Source: BOG-908 sp963692875
GTDB lineage: Bacteria; Pseudomonadota; Alphaproteobacteria; Acetobacterales; Acetobacteraceae
Length of the DNA stretch: 64,000 nucleotides
Assembly (NCBI GenBank): GCA_965198755.1
Contig: OZ240673.1
Coordinates: forward strand, 1,178,001-1,242,000
Direction of reading: 5' to 3'
Shown: in pieces, positions 47,849 to 56,137 of the stretch
Layout of the letters: the number at the start of each line of letters is the position of its first letter
How positions within the stretch are numbered: the stretch's first letter is position 1
Made by a program: the position numbers and the translations under genes
The notes under the pieces: generated by a model
Databases searched by the model: none
Told to the model about the DNA's origin: nothing
Seen by the model: the letters and a program-made list of their open reading frames with translations, nothing else

Positions 47849-49654
47849 ATGACCGACACCCCTCTCGCTTTGATCCGCAACTTCTCGATCATCGCGCATA
47901 TCGACCACGGAAAATCCACGCTGGCCGACCGCCTGATCCAGGCCTGCGGCGCGCTGACCGATCGCGAGATGACCGCCCAGGTGCTCGACAACATGGACCT
48001 GGAAAAAGAACGCGGCATTACCATCAAGGCGCAGACCGTGCGCCTGGCCTACCGCGCGCATGACGGGCTGACCTACCAGCTCAACCTGATGGACACGCCC
48101 GGCCACGTCGACTTCGCCTACGAGGTCAGCCGCAGCCTGGCTGCCTGCGAGGGCAGCCTGCTGGTGGTCGACGCCAGCCAGGGCGTGGAAGCGCAGACGC
48201 TGGCCAACGTCTACCAGGCGATCGACGCGCACCACGAGATCGTGCCCGTGCTCAATAAGATCGACCTGCCGGCCGCAGAGCCGGAAAAGGTGCGCCAGCA
48301 GATCGAAGACGTGATCGGCCTGGATGCGTCCGACGCGGTGATGATCAGCGCCAAAACCGGGCTTAACATCGAGGGGGTGCTAGAAGCTTTGGTCACCCGC
48401 CTGCCGTCGCCCACCGGGGAGGCGTCCGCACCGCTCAAGGCACTGCTGGTGGACAGCTGGTACGATCAGTATCTCGGCGTGGTGATCCTGGTGCGCGTCA
48501 AGGACGGCCGCCTGCGCCGCGGCCAGAAGATCCGCATGATGGCCAACGGCCACGCCTACGTGGTGGAGCAGTGCGGCGTGTTCACGCCGAAGATGATCGC
48601 CACCGACGACCTCGGCCCCGGCGAGATGGGCTACATCACTGCGGCCATGAAGACGGTGGCCGACTGCAACGTCGGCGACACCATCACCGACGACCGCACG
48701 CCGGCCGCTGAGCCGCTGCCCGGCTTCAAGCCGTCCATCCCCGTCGTCTGGTGCGGGCTGTATCCCGTCGACGCCGACGATTTCGAGAAACTCCGCGAGT
48801 CGCTCGGCAAGTTGCGGCTGAACGACGCAAGTTTCCACTACGAGGCGGAGACGTCGGCAGCGCTCGGTTTCGGCTACCGCTGCGGCTTTCTCGGCTTGTT
48901 GCACCTGGAGATCATCCAGGAACGCCTCTCGCGCGAGTTCGACCTCGACCTGATCGCCACGGCGCCTTCCGTTGTCTACAAGCTTCACAAGAACAACGGC
49001 GAGGTGATGGACCTGCACAACCCGGCCGACATGCCGGATCCCACCTACATCGCCCGCATCGAGGAGCCGTGGATACGCGCCACCATCATGGTGCCGGACG
49101 ACTATCTCGGCAACGTGCTGACGCTGTGCAACGAACGGCGCGGCCGCCAGGTGGATCTCACCTATGTCGGCAACCGCGCGATGGCGGTGTACCAGCTGCC
49201 GCTCAACGAGGTGGTGTTCGACTTCTACGACCGGCTGAAGAGCATCTCGCGCGGCTACGCCAGCTTCGACTACGCGATGGACAGCTACGAGGAGAGCGAC
49301 CTGGTGCGTATCTCCATCCTGGTCAACACGGATCCTGTCGACGCGCTCAGCTTCATCGCCCACCGCAACGTGGCCGAGACGCGCGGGCGCTCGATCTGTG
49401 CCAAGCTGAAGGAGTTGATCCCGCGCCAGCTGTTCAAGATCGCCATCCAGGCCAGCATCGGCAGCCGCATCATCGCGCGCGAGACTTTGGGCGCGCTCTC
49501 CAAGGACGTGACGGCCAAGTGCTATGGCGGCGACATCAGCCGCAAGCGCAAGCTTTTAGAGAAGCAGAAAGAGGGCAAGAAACGGATGCGGCAGTTCGGC
49601 AAGGTGGAGATACCGCAGAGTGCGTTTCTGGCGGCGCTGAAGATGGATGCTTAG
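47849..49654 (+). CDS. lepA: Elongation factor 4 (LepA GTPase)
   Basis: A 601-residue translational GTPase thought to back-translocate or help ribosome assembly. G motifs are AHIDHGKSTLADRL, the switch region KERGITIKAQTV, DTPGHVDF, and NKIDLPAA. The LepA-specific C-terminal domain is complete (KCYGGDISRKRKLLEKQKEG, KRMRQFGKVEIPQSAF). The start ATG at 47849 lies 34 bases after a family-1 repeat, and another follows the stop. Confidence 0.97.
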   Translation: MTDTPLALIRNFSIIAHIDHGKSTLADRLIQACGALTDREMTAQVLDNMDLEKERGITIKAQTVRLAYRAHDGLTYQLNLMDTPGHVDFAYEVSRSLAACEGSLLVVDASQGVEAQTLANVYQAIDAHHEIVPVLNKIDLPAAEPEKVRQQIEDVIGLDASDAVMISAKTGLNIEGVLEALVTRLPSPTGEASAPLKALLVDSWYDQYLGVVILVRVKDGRLRRGQKIRMMANGHAYVVEQCGVFTPKMIATDDLGPGEMGYITAAMKTVADCNVGDTITDDRTPAAEPLPGFKPSIPVVWCGLYPVDADDFEKLRESLGKLRLNDASFHYEAETSAALGFGYRCGFLGLLHLEIIQERLSREFDLDLIATAPSVVYKLHKNNGEVMDLHNPADMPDPTYIARIEEPWIRATIMVPDDYLGNVLTLCNERRGRQVDLTYVGNRAMAVYQLPLNEVVFDFYDRLKSISRGYASFDYAMDSYEESDLVRISILVNTDPVDALSFIAHRNVAETRGRSICAKLKELIPRQLFKIAIQASIGSRIIARETLGALSKDVTAKCYGGDISRKRKLLEKQKEGKKRMRQFGKVEIPQSAFLAALKMDA

Positions 49655-49659
49655 GAGCA

Positions 49660-49735
49660 AGCAAGCAGTTCTTTTTTGAAAAAAAGAACCAAAAAACTTT
49701 TGTTCGGCTGTCGCGGTTCTAGCCGGCGACACAGT
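49660..49735. repeat. Family-1 repeat, left half
   Basis: gcaagcagttctttttt-g-aaaaaaagaacc with aaaaaacttttgttc and gctgtcgcggttc, then the repeat stops; the right half is absent. It follows the lepA stop and precedes the end of the convergent four-helix protein gene. Confidence 0.85.
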
Positions 49736-49750
49736 TTACGTGGTCGCTGC

Positions 49751-50200
49751 TTAGCGGCTGACTGGCTGCAGCCAAGTTGCCTTTTGCAGCAGACCGTAAC
49801 CGAACGGGATCAGGGGCAGGCAAAATAGGCAGCAGACGAACATGAAATTCAACATGAAACGGGGCAGGTCCGCGCAGGTCTTGCCGTAGCAGCCGGTGAA
49901 GACACCGGCGGCGAGCAAGGCGGTGACAGGCAATGCGCCAAGGATGACGACCCAGACAAGAGTGCGAAACAGGGGAATGGCGCGGCTGGTGGCCAGCACG
50001 TAACGGCGCGCCATTTCCAAAGCCATGGCAAGCACGAAGGCCAACGTGAAGGCAAGCGTGATGCCGGTACCAACATCCGCGCCGGCAAGGACGAAGCCAG
50101 CGATGACCAGGGCGCTTGAGAGGACGAGGCAGGGGATCGCCGCGCCAAAGCCGAACCGCAGCATGTCGGGCAGACCGACGGACGTCCCGCGGCCGCTCAC
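49751..50200 (-). CDS. Four-helix membrane protein, possible immunity protein
   Basis: A 149-residue protein with four predicted membrane helices (about 18-38, 43-63, 80-100 and 113-137) and little else; a short loop between helices 3 and 4 has CYGKTC. I do not recognise a family. Its ATG overlaps the stop of the upstream 340-residue gene by four bases, so the two are translationally coupled. A small polytopic protein downstream of a larger protein with a hydrophobic hairpin is the layout of immunity proteins for membrane-acting toxins. A decayed pair of the same layout lies at 36916-37955. The function is inferred from context only. Confidence 0.65.
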   Translation of the reverse strand: MSGRGTSVGLPDMLRFGFGAAIPCLVLSSALVIAGFVLAGADVGTGITLAFTLAFVLAMALEMARRYVLATSRAIPLFRTLVWVVILGALPVTALLAAGVFTGCYGKTCADLPRFMLNFMFVCCLFCLPLIPFGYGLLQKATWLQPVSR

Positions 50201-51219
50201 GCGCGGTGGACCGCGGAGACGTGGAAGACGTATTGTCCTAGGATACGCTGGATCTCAGCGACCCTGGACTTGTCGTCGGTGACTTCCTTGGTGAGAAAGT
50301 AGATGCCAGGCGGGATGGTGGCGCGGCCGGCGACCTGGCAAGCGACGAACCTGCTCAGGCGGTTCTGGGCAGCCTGAGCGCGGCGCTGCGCTGCCTCGCC
50401 GATTTCGGCGTAACGCCGGGCCAGTGAGGCGGCGCGGGCGTCCTCCACCCCACGGGCCGCGGCGGTCACTCGGGAAGCGTCAGCGGCGGCGCGGTCGGCA
50501 GTGCTCACCGAGCGGGCCACCTTCGTGGCCATCTCGGCGCTGTCCAGCACGACGCGTCCAACGCCCCAGATCGCGTCCGGCAGCGTGGCCAGGGTCGCCA
50601 GACAACGGGGATAGAAGGTGTAATGCTTGATGTTGTCAGCGGTCTTGTCGTCGCCGGCACATTCGCTGACGTAGGAGGCGCCGTCCATCACCAGAAGGGC
50701 AGCACCGCCGATCAACGCCACGGCGCCCAGGACTTCGAGCGGACCGAAGCTCATCAGCACGATGGAGATGCCGATGCCGAGTCCGTCCAGGGCCACGCCC
50801 AATCCGTCAAGCCGATGCTCCTTGGTATCGAAGGCATTATGCCAGACGCGGGCAAGGCCACCTTCTATGGCGCTGCCGGCGGCGCGCGCCTCACTGGCGA
50901 CAGCCTTGCTCCCGACCTGCCACATATGGCCCAGCCAGTCGAGCACGCCGGTGCCGGTGGATGGCGGTGGCGCCGTTGGGGCGGGAATCCCCTTGAATTC
51001 GAAGGTGATGATCTCGCCGAAGCCGTTGCCGTCATAGGCGGGCTTGCGTATGGCGTAGAGCTTGCCCTGAGCGATCCAGGCAATGCCGAAACCAGGGCCC
51101 ACCACCTGGTCGGCAAAAGGGCCGAGATGGCTGGCGGCGTCAACAGGATCTGTGAATGGACCCCATATTGGCGAAACAATGCCCAAAGCTTGCCGCTCCT
51201 CTGCCGATCCGTTGCGCAA
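50197..51219 (-). CDS. Toxin-like protein with hydrophobic hairpin (unknown family)
   Basis: A 340-residue protein from a TTG at 51217-51219. An N-terminal domain (about 1-80) with GPGFGIAWIAQGKLYAIRK is followed by a Pro/Thr linker, an amphipathic region (95-130), a long hydrophobic Gly-rich hairpin (about 137-185), a cluster Y200-x-F-x2-R, an alanine- and arginine-rich coiled region (225-290) and a short C-terminal domain (PPGIYFLTKEV to HVSAVHRA). There is no signal peptide. The frame stays open for about 20 codons upstream of the TTG, so the true start, or a lost 5' part, is uncertain; tRNA-Ser begins 68 bases away. The layout resembles polymorphic or pore-forming toxins delivered by contact systems. 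No function is proven. Confidence 0.6.
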   Translation of the reverse strand: MRNGSAEERQALGIVSPIWGPFTDPVDAASHLGPFADQVVGPGFGIAWIAQGKLYAIRKPAYDGNGFGEIITFEFKGIPAPTAPPPSTGTGVLDWLGHMWQVGSKAVASEARAAGSAIEGGLARVWHNAFDTKEHRLDGLGVALDGLGIGISIVLMSFGPLEVLGAVALIGGAALLVMDGASYVSECAGDDKTADNIKHYTFYPRCLATLATLPDAIWGVGRVVLDSAEMATKVARSVSTADRAAADASRVTAAARGVEDARAASLARRYAEIGEAAQRRAQAAQNRLSRFVACQVAGRATIPPGIYFLTKEVTDDKSRVAEIQRILGQYVFHVSAVHRA

Positions 51220-51286
51220 ACGGGTGAACTCCGCTGGCCGGGGTCTGGTTGCATCTCTGGGCTGGCTCGCCTAATTTCCGCCCGCC

Positions 51287-51376
51287 GGAAGGATGGCCGA
51301 GCGGCTTAAGGCGCACGCTTGGAAAGCGTGTGTGCGTGAAAGCGTACCGTGGGTTCGAATCCCACTCCTTCCGCCA
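51287..51376 (+). tRNA. tRNA-Ser (anticodon GGA)
   Basis: A 90-base class II tRNA: acceptor GGAAGGA/TCCTTCC with discriminator G and encoded CCA, anticodon stem CACGC/GCGTG with loop TTGGAAA (anticodon GGA), long variable arm TGTGCGTGAAAGCGTACC, and T arm GTGGGTTCGAATCCCAC. Serine tRNAs are frequent integration sites. Accessory genes begin directly after its 3' end, but no second copy of that end was found in the window. Confidence 0.97.
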
Positions 51377-51466
51377 TAATTTGAGCGAAACAACGCCTTA
51401 GTCGCTCCTAAAGCCCCCTTGCTACAGCTTTAGATACGCGGGCGCTTTTTTGCGTCTCGCTCCTCT

Positions 51467-51761
51467 TTACCCCGCGGCCTGACTCAGCAACGTCCCTAGC
51501 GCGACATCCCGTCCGCAATACCGACAAACTTTCGCGTTGGGCCGGATGAACTCGGCGCATTGATCGCACGGGACTAAACCATCCGCCGCTCGAAGACGAT
51601 CCACTCCCGACCGGTCGCTGCGAATCACCAGCGCATGGGGAAGCGCGACGATAAAGAGGGCCGCACCATAGAGCCACCAGCCCAAAGAAGCTACGTCCCT
51701 TGCTATGTGCAATGGCGGCCGGGATGCAGCCTATCAGAGCCGCAACGATAAAAATGTCCAC
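51467..51761 (-). pseudogene. Membrane-anchored zinc-ribbon protein, frameshifted
   Basis: A GTG at 51759-51761 starts DIFIVAALIGCIPAAIAHSK, then GRSFFG. The continuation expected in this family (WWLYGAALFIVALPHAL, then a double zinc-ribbon CDQCAEFIRPNAKVCRYCGRDV) is found in a different frame, ending at 51467. The frame change is in the run ttctttggg near 51690. Together they make one two-helix protein with a C-terminal zinc ribbon. Either the gene is broken or the base run is a sequence error or a slippage site. Confidence 0.75.
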
Positions 51762-51883
51762 ACACCACCGGATTCGTTCTGATCGCGAATTGGATAAGGC
51801 AGTCGCGGCTGGCCTGTCAAAGAGATTCCGCCCGAATCGAAGTTCTGCTTGTTCCTTTTCTGTTCTCCTGCTTACCTGCGGCT

Positions 51884-52081
51884 ATGCCGCTCCTCCCCGC
51901 CCTCCCCGAACCTGTCGCCTTTGAAGAGGTAGCCGCCATCCTGGACGAGGCGGTCCAGCAGACCAGCGGCGGGCCGCCCTACGTCATCGGCGCGGCCGGG
52001 TGGCATCTCGCCGCGGCGTTGAACGCTGCGGGCTTCCACGTCGTGCGGGCGCCGGCTGATGGCCGACAGCCTGCCCTTTAG
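51884..52081 (+). CDS. Small hypothetical protein
   Basis: A 65-residue protein, PLLPALPEPVAFEEVAAILD to RAPADGRQPAL, with no recognised family. The middle (GGPPYVIGAAGWHLAAALNA) looks like an alpha/beta piece. It overlaps the next gene by 23 bases in another frame and may be coupled to it. It lies in the accessory region after tRNA-Ser. Confidence 0.5.
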   Translation: MPLLPALPEPVAFEEVAAILDEAVQQTSGGPPYVIGAAGWHLAAALNAAGFHVVRAPADGRQPAL

Positions 52082-52388
52082 CGTCCGCGAGATGCCGGAC
52101 GGCATCCACCAGAGCCGCCAGCGCGAGACGCTCATCCGGTTGCCGATCGGCGAGCTGTCCGCCTGGCACCTGCTCTGCTCGTGCGGACCCTGCCGGGCGG
52201 ATCGGCTCGTGATGATGGGCGACCTGGTGGCGCGCTATGGGTCAGAGCGGACGCTGGTCGTGCTGGTGCCGCGCCTCCGGTGCGGGACGTGTCGCCGGCC
52301 GCCCTCGGACGTCGTGCTGCGAAACAAGTACCCCGCGCAGATGAGCGGCTCTGGCTTCGTGCGGGTGGTGTTGAAGGTGGGGCGATGA
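52059..52388 (+). CDS. Hypothetical protein with cysteine-rich motif
   Basis: A 109-residue protein with a CSCGPCRADR motif (about 41-50) and a CGTCRRPPSDV motif (about 75-85), which together could bind one zinc. Similar small proteins occur in alphaproteobacterial prophages and islands, without a known function. It is more GC-rich than the next genes. Confidence 0.65.
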   Translation: MADSLPFSVREMPDGIHQSRQRETLIRLPIGELSAWHLLCSCGPCRADRLVMMGDLVARYGSERTLVVLVPRLRCGTCRRPPSDVVLRNKYPAQMSGSGFVRVVLKVGR

Positions 52389-52545
52389 TCTCCCGGCTTA
52401 ACTTGCCACGTCGTGACAAGGGCCGTAATCAAGTCTTGTGCGAAGCCTTATCTCGACATCGGCAAGGCCTCATCTTGTTACTGGTCTTTGCCGCCTGTCA
52501 GTGTATCTCTACGGATTATAGACTCGGGCGGACACACAAACGTTC

Positions 52546-53193
52546 ATGGAACCGTTGAATGCTCTTTCCACGATTGGGTTTGTGTCGATTATAGTCGGCG
52601 CGCTTATGACGTTCATCGACTCGTCGCTAAGCAGCACTCCAGAGTTAAAAGCACATGCTCCAAGCTGGCTCCGAACGGGCGGGTGGAGGAAGTTACCCCT
52701 TGTTCTCATTTTGGTTGGCGGGTTGTCCTACGGGGTGGAATATCTTACTACAATCCCAAAACGTCCCACTATTTGCGGGGCAATGGTAGATTACGGAACA
52801 AACTTTCTGGTAACCTACCGGAATAACGATCCTAGCAGCATTGCGCCATCAGCGGGAAGCCACATCATAGCGGCTGGTTCGAAACTTGCCTACTACCAGT
52901 CGCGACATTTTAGGCTAATGGCACTGTGTTTCAGACTCTCTCCAGAGATCGATAAGTTGGACATAAGCGACCTTTCCAAGAGTGCCGCCTTTGATATCGT
53001 GCCAGATCGCAACGTCCTCATGATCAAGTGGAACGAAGGTCTACGCAAAGCGATCGCTTCCAACAGTGGTCAGCTTACAGATTACATTTTGCTTGCAATT
53101 CCATCGGGGTTGTCGCCTGAGCAGTTCGCAACGCTGAGGCAGGCCTTGGCGCTTGGCGCCTCTATCATCGAGGACCGTGGTGGGCCTCCGTGA
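52546..53193 (+). CDS. Hypothetical two-helix membrane protein
   Basis: A 215-residue protein with two N-terminal membrane helices (about 8-28, LSTIGFVSIIVGALMTFI, and 51-66, LPLVLILVGGLSYGVE) and a C-terminal soluble domain of about 140 residues. No family is recognised. The gene is clearly poorer in GC than the chromosomal genes, which suggests foreign origin. A separate broken gene follows seven bases later. Confidence 0.65.
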   Translation: MEPLNALSTIGFVSIIVGALMTFIDSSLSSTPELKAHAPSWLRTGGWRKLPLVLILVGGLSYGVEYLTTIPKRPTICGAMVDYGTNFLVTYRNNDPSSIAPSAGSHIIAAGSKLAYYQSRHFRLMALCFRLSPEIDKLDISDLSKSAAFDIVPDRNVLMIKWNEGLRKAIASNSGQLTDYILLAIPSGLSPEQFATLRQALALGASIIEDRGGPP

Positions 53194-53199
53194 AAAGCG

Positions 53200-53638
53200 G
53201 TGGTCCACTCCTTATTGGGATACCTCAAAATTGGCGAGTGCTGTCTCGTTATCACGCTGCTAGCGGCAGCTAGACCAGCTCTTGCCCAAACCTCTCGCCC
53301 CGATCCGACCAACACGCCGGGCGCGCTTAATCCGGCCGTGACGCCGGGCACGGTTTGCCGCAACCATCGGCGCGCCTGGCCGGGCTCGCACGGTCCGGCC
53401 GCCGCGCGGGTTCACCAACTACCGTAAGCGCCGGCAGCTCGCGGGCCTGCGCTACCCCGACCAGCGCATGCGCGACTACGAGGAGGACCACCGCATCCCT
53501 TTGTCGCTCGGCGGCGCGCCGGCGGATCGGCGCAACTTGTGGCCCGAGCCGCGGCGGCCGGATGATGGTGGACGGCGTAGCGCAGAGGATGGTTGCGCAG
53601 GACTGAAAAGTCGCTTTCGCCCGATACATGAAGGATGA
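53200..53638 (+). pseudogene. HNH-endonuclease-like secreted protein, frameshifted
   Basis: A GTG at 53200 opens a signal-peptide-like lead (LVITLLAAARPALAQ) and the family-typical PDPTNTPGALNPAVTPGTV, then the frame breaks. Near 53355 a different frame gives ATIGAPGRARTVRPPRGFTN, RKRRQLAGLRYPDQRMRDYE and EDHRIPLSLGGAPADRRNLW-PEP, the conserved core of this HNH-like family. The end (after WPEPRRPDDG) also looks shifted. It is most likely a decaying gene. Confidence 0.7.
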
Positions 53639-53641
53639 TAA

Positions 53642-54232
53642 TTGAAGCTCGTGGAACACAACGTGGGGCAAGATATCAAACCGGCTTCGAGCACACCCTC
53701 ACCTGAACACGCCAATTCGCAGCCAAAGCGGAAAAACTCCTGGCGCGCAGCCGTGCAACTGCAAATCGGAGCACTGATCCTTGCCACATCCGTCGTGGCT
53801 ACAAATACGACAGGCCAATACGTTGGGGGCTTGGTACCAATACTCGTTTTCGTAACCGTAAATATATTACTTTGCGCCCGAACCATTTTCGCATTTTATG
53901 AGGCGCGCAACTCAGACACTCTATCCGGAAATTTCAGAGTCTTATTTGCAGCTCTTGCAATCTTAAGTCTTATTGTAATGTGTGGTGCGCTTTACTCCGT
54001 TTACGGACTGATCGACTTTACCCAAAATGGAGTCGTAGTGCACGATGGCTTGTCAGCTTTGTACTTCTCTTTGATGACCATCACCACTGTAGGCTATGGT
54101 GATCTTGCCCCGACACACGGTGCTGCGCGCGCAGTGGCATCTCTAGAAGTGGCGGCCGGATGGCTGCTATTGGGCCTTTACATCGCTATCATCCCCGAAC
54201 AACTGAAACGCGGACGGCGAGGCTCGGCTTAA
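53642..54232 (+). CDS. Potassium-channel-like protein
   Basis: A 196-residue membrane protein. After a hydrophilic lead of about 38 residues there are helices at about 39-56, 60-82, 96-120 and 160-185, and a pore loop with the K+ selectivity filter TITTVGYGDLAPT (about 142-154). The last two helices and filter form a typical two-helix ion-channel domain. It has no ligand-binding or TrkA-type regulatory domain. The start is a TTG at 53642; a GTG three codons later is possible. AT-rich codon use sets it apart from the core genes. Confidence 0.75.
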   Translation: MKLVEHNVGQDIKPASSTPSPEHANSQPKRKNSWRAAVQLQIGALILATSVVATNTTGQYVGGLVPILVFVTVNILLCARTIFAFYEARNSDTLSGNFRVLFAALAILSLIVMCGALYSVYGLIDFTQNGVVVHDGLSALYFSLMTITTVGYGDLAPTHGAARAVASLEVAAGWLLLGLYIAIIPEQLKRGRRGSA

Positions 54233-54377
54233 AGGGCGCGCCGCCCGCAGGCGTCTTCAAATTTGCGGCGCGGCTTCCAGCGCGCGTGCCCGAGCGGGTC
54301 CCTGACGCAAGATTGCGCGGCGCCCCGCCAGGCGTGGCGTGGCGTGGACCGGCTTAACGGCCGGCTTCGACAACTTG

Positions 54378-54530
54378 TCAATTCCCGTGAACGCAGACGT
54401 GGGCCTTGCGGTTGCGGCACGCAAAGCAACGGTCGGCAGCCACCCGGCCCGAATACCCGCGGGCGAGGCGGGCCAATTTGTCATGATAGGCCTGCACCCA
54501 TTGTTCGACTTTAAGTTGTCGAAAAATCAT
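54378..54530 (-). CDS. Very small zinc-ribbon-like protein
   Basis: A 50-residue frame starting at ATG 54528-54530 (MIFRQLKVEQWVQAYHDKLA) and ending CFACRNRKAHVCVHGN, with a Cys-x2-Cys and a later Cys and His that could bind zinc. It overlaps the end of the larger zinc-ribbon gene at 54511-54912 by 20 bases and reads in the same direction. The length is short and the call is tentative. Confidence 0.4.
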   Translation of the reverse strand: MIFRQLKVEQWVQAYHDKLARLARGYSGRVAADRCFACRNRKAHVCVHGN

Positions 54531-54912
54531 CCGAAACAGACCCGGCAAGAAGCTTTTCCACGGCTTCCGCGCCTGCTGTTAACTGAGCAAGCGCTCTCTG
54601 AAATCTACGTCGCCTCGCCCATATTCGCGAAGCTAAACGGACTGCTTCCCTGTTTTTATCGCGCCAAATCGCAACGATCTCGGGATGTGCCTTGGCATAC
54701 CGACGTTGCGCTTCTCGATGACAGAAACAACACCGTCCATTCTCATAACGGTTAACGCCGTTGCACTTAACGCAGACTCTAGCTTGACGCGCTTCATGCA
54801 CAGCATCTTGTTCGTCACCCAGCCCGCGACACATTGATTCCTCCTTTTCTTTCTGCCTTCGCTCATTCTCCCGCTTATGCTCTTCTTGTTGCTCCATCAC
54901 GTCTCTACCCAC
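54511..54912 (-). CDS. Small basic protein with Cys4 motif (HNH-like)
   Basis: A 133-residue protein. A charged N-terminus (EQQEEHKRENERRQ) leads to VCVKCNGVNRYENGRCCFCH, a CxxC...CxxC zinc motif, followed by REAQRRYAKAHPEIVA, a pattern typical of small phage or island proteins. I choose the GTG at 54910-54912 with GGAGGG just upstream; the ATG at 54895-54897 and a TTG at 54930 are alternatives. The function is unknown; DNA binding is possible. Confidence 0.6.
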   Translation of the reverse strand: MGRDVMEQQEEHKRENERRQKEKEESMCRGLGDEQDAVHEARQARVCVKCNGVNRYENGRCCFCHREAQRRYAKAHPEIVAIWRDKNREAVRLASRIWARRRRFQRALAQLTAGAEAVEKLLAGSVSDDFSTT

Positions 54913-55329
54913 GCACCCTCCACTGTTCAAAAAAGCATTTTTTCAAACAAGCGGAAAGGAGAAAGTTCCGGTAAAGCAGTAAATTATGACGACGCCAGTT
55001 TAAGTAACTAACTTCGTTTGATTTTCCTACCCGATCGGCCGGCGCGGTCCGGGCTAGCGGAAATCTCGGCGACCTACGGGATCGGCGTTAGCGGGCGCGG
55101 CTTGTGCCGCGGAATCGCGAGCTTGTGGGCGGCGGTCGGGGCCGGCCTCGCTCACGCCAGGCAGGGCTAGGGCCAACGCTCTTGCGCGGGCTGGCAATAC
55201 AGGCATCCGTCACCTCTCTAGGGTCGGAGTTGCAAATCAGCGGCCCGCTTGCGATCGGCGCCCGTCGTGTTCTCGTTGACAAGTCATTGCAATTTCGCTT
55301 CTATTTACTCATATCGGGGAGATGTCACA
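54913..55329. other. Non-coding or decayed stretch
   Basis: About 420 bases. The left part (54930-55030) is AT-rich. One frame near 55040-55160 reads GLAEISATYGIGVSGRGLCR, which faintly recalls a helix-turn-helix end of a resolvase or transposase but has no start and no other domain. I see nothing firm. Confidence 0.4.
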
Positions 55330-55605
55330 GTGCGGGGGTTCATCGTCGCTCTTAGTCTAGTGGGCTTTGGCCTGCTCGGGCGTGGTCTGTATGGCCTGTT
55401 CGGATTAGAAAGCACCAACGAGGTCGGCCTGGAGACTATGACCGCTGTCGAGATCGGGCTCGGGGCGCTTGTCCTGGTCCTGGCATTTGGTTTTGTCGGT
55501 GTGCTTGACCTACTCGACCCGCTTCCAAAAGCGGCTCTGCAATCCAAGGAGGCGGAGGACTCTCTTCCGGTAAGTACGGCGGAAGCCATCGCCGGAGCAG
55601 ATTGA
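55330..55605 (+). CDS. Small two-helix membrane protein
   Basis: A 91-residue protein from the GTG at 55330, which has GGGGAG nine bases upstream. Two membrane helices (RGFIVALSLVGFGLLGRGLY and IGLGALVLVLAFGFVGVLDL) are followed by a hydrophilic tail. No family is recognised. Longer starts lack a binding site. Confidence 0.55.
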   Translation: MRGFIVALSLVGFGLLGRGLYGLFGLESTNEVGLETMTAVEIGLGALVLVLAFGFVGVLDLLDPLPKAALQSKEAEDSLPVSTAEAIAGAD

Positions 55606-55733
55606 GATTATGCCGCACGGCGGGTCCAGCCGGACCGAGCCGGTGCCGTACCGCTTCAGGTGTGCGGCCCGCTGCGGCTTGCGCAGCGGGTCCGCCGACC
55701 TATCCCGCGCTCACTTTTAAGCTTCGCAAAGTG

Positions 55734-56090
55734 TCAGGACATCCAGCCGCCAATGCCGTCCCAGCGGTGGTCTAACCACGCACTGAAGCCGGGCGAGATA
55801 GCGTCGCTACCGTTGGCCGCGCGCATGAGGTCCGGTGTCCCTCGGGAGGCTGCGCAGAGATACCAGCCGATCTCGCGAGCCTCGGCCGCCAGCACGCAGC
55901 CGATGGGGTCGATTTGGACTCGGGCGAGGGTGCTCTGCAGCCGGGTCGGTATCGACTGGCCAAGGTCCGCCCTGCGTAGCGCTATCGGCTCTTGCGACGA
56001 TTGTTCCGCCTTGTGGGCTCTCCAGTGCGCCTCCAGAGCCCGTAGTCTAGCGATGCCGTGATCAAGAGCTTCCTCGGGTGTGCCTCTCAT
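55734..56090 (-). CDS. Hypothetical phage-type protein
   Basis: A 118-residue soluble protein, RGTPEEALDHGIARLRALEA at the start, then a basic middle, ending WLDHRWDGIGGWMS. No domain is recognised. It is the last gene, in transcription order, of the leftward phage-like module and is separated from the PrimPol gene by the GGACA-rich palindromes. Confidence 0.6.
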   Translation of the reverse strand: MRGTPEEALDHGIARLRALEAHWRAHKAEQSSQEPIALRRADLGQSIPTRLQSTLARVQIDPIGCVLAAEAREIGWYLCAASRGTPDLMRAANGSDAISPGFSAWLDHRWDGIGGWMS

Positions 56091-56137
56091 GAGCCAGCCT
56101 CTTCCTCAAACGAATACCAGACTACCCGAAGGGCTCC

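Noticed and set aside
55040..55160. Possible resolvase or transposase helix-turn-helix remnant
   Set aside because: Only about 20 residues look suggestive, with no start and no other domain; too weak to annotate.
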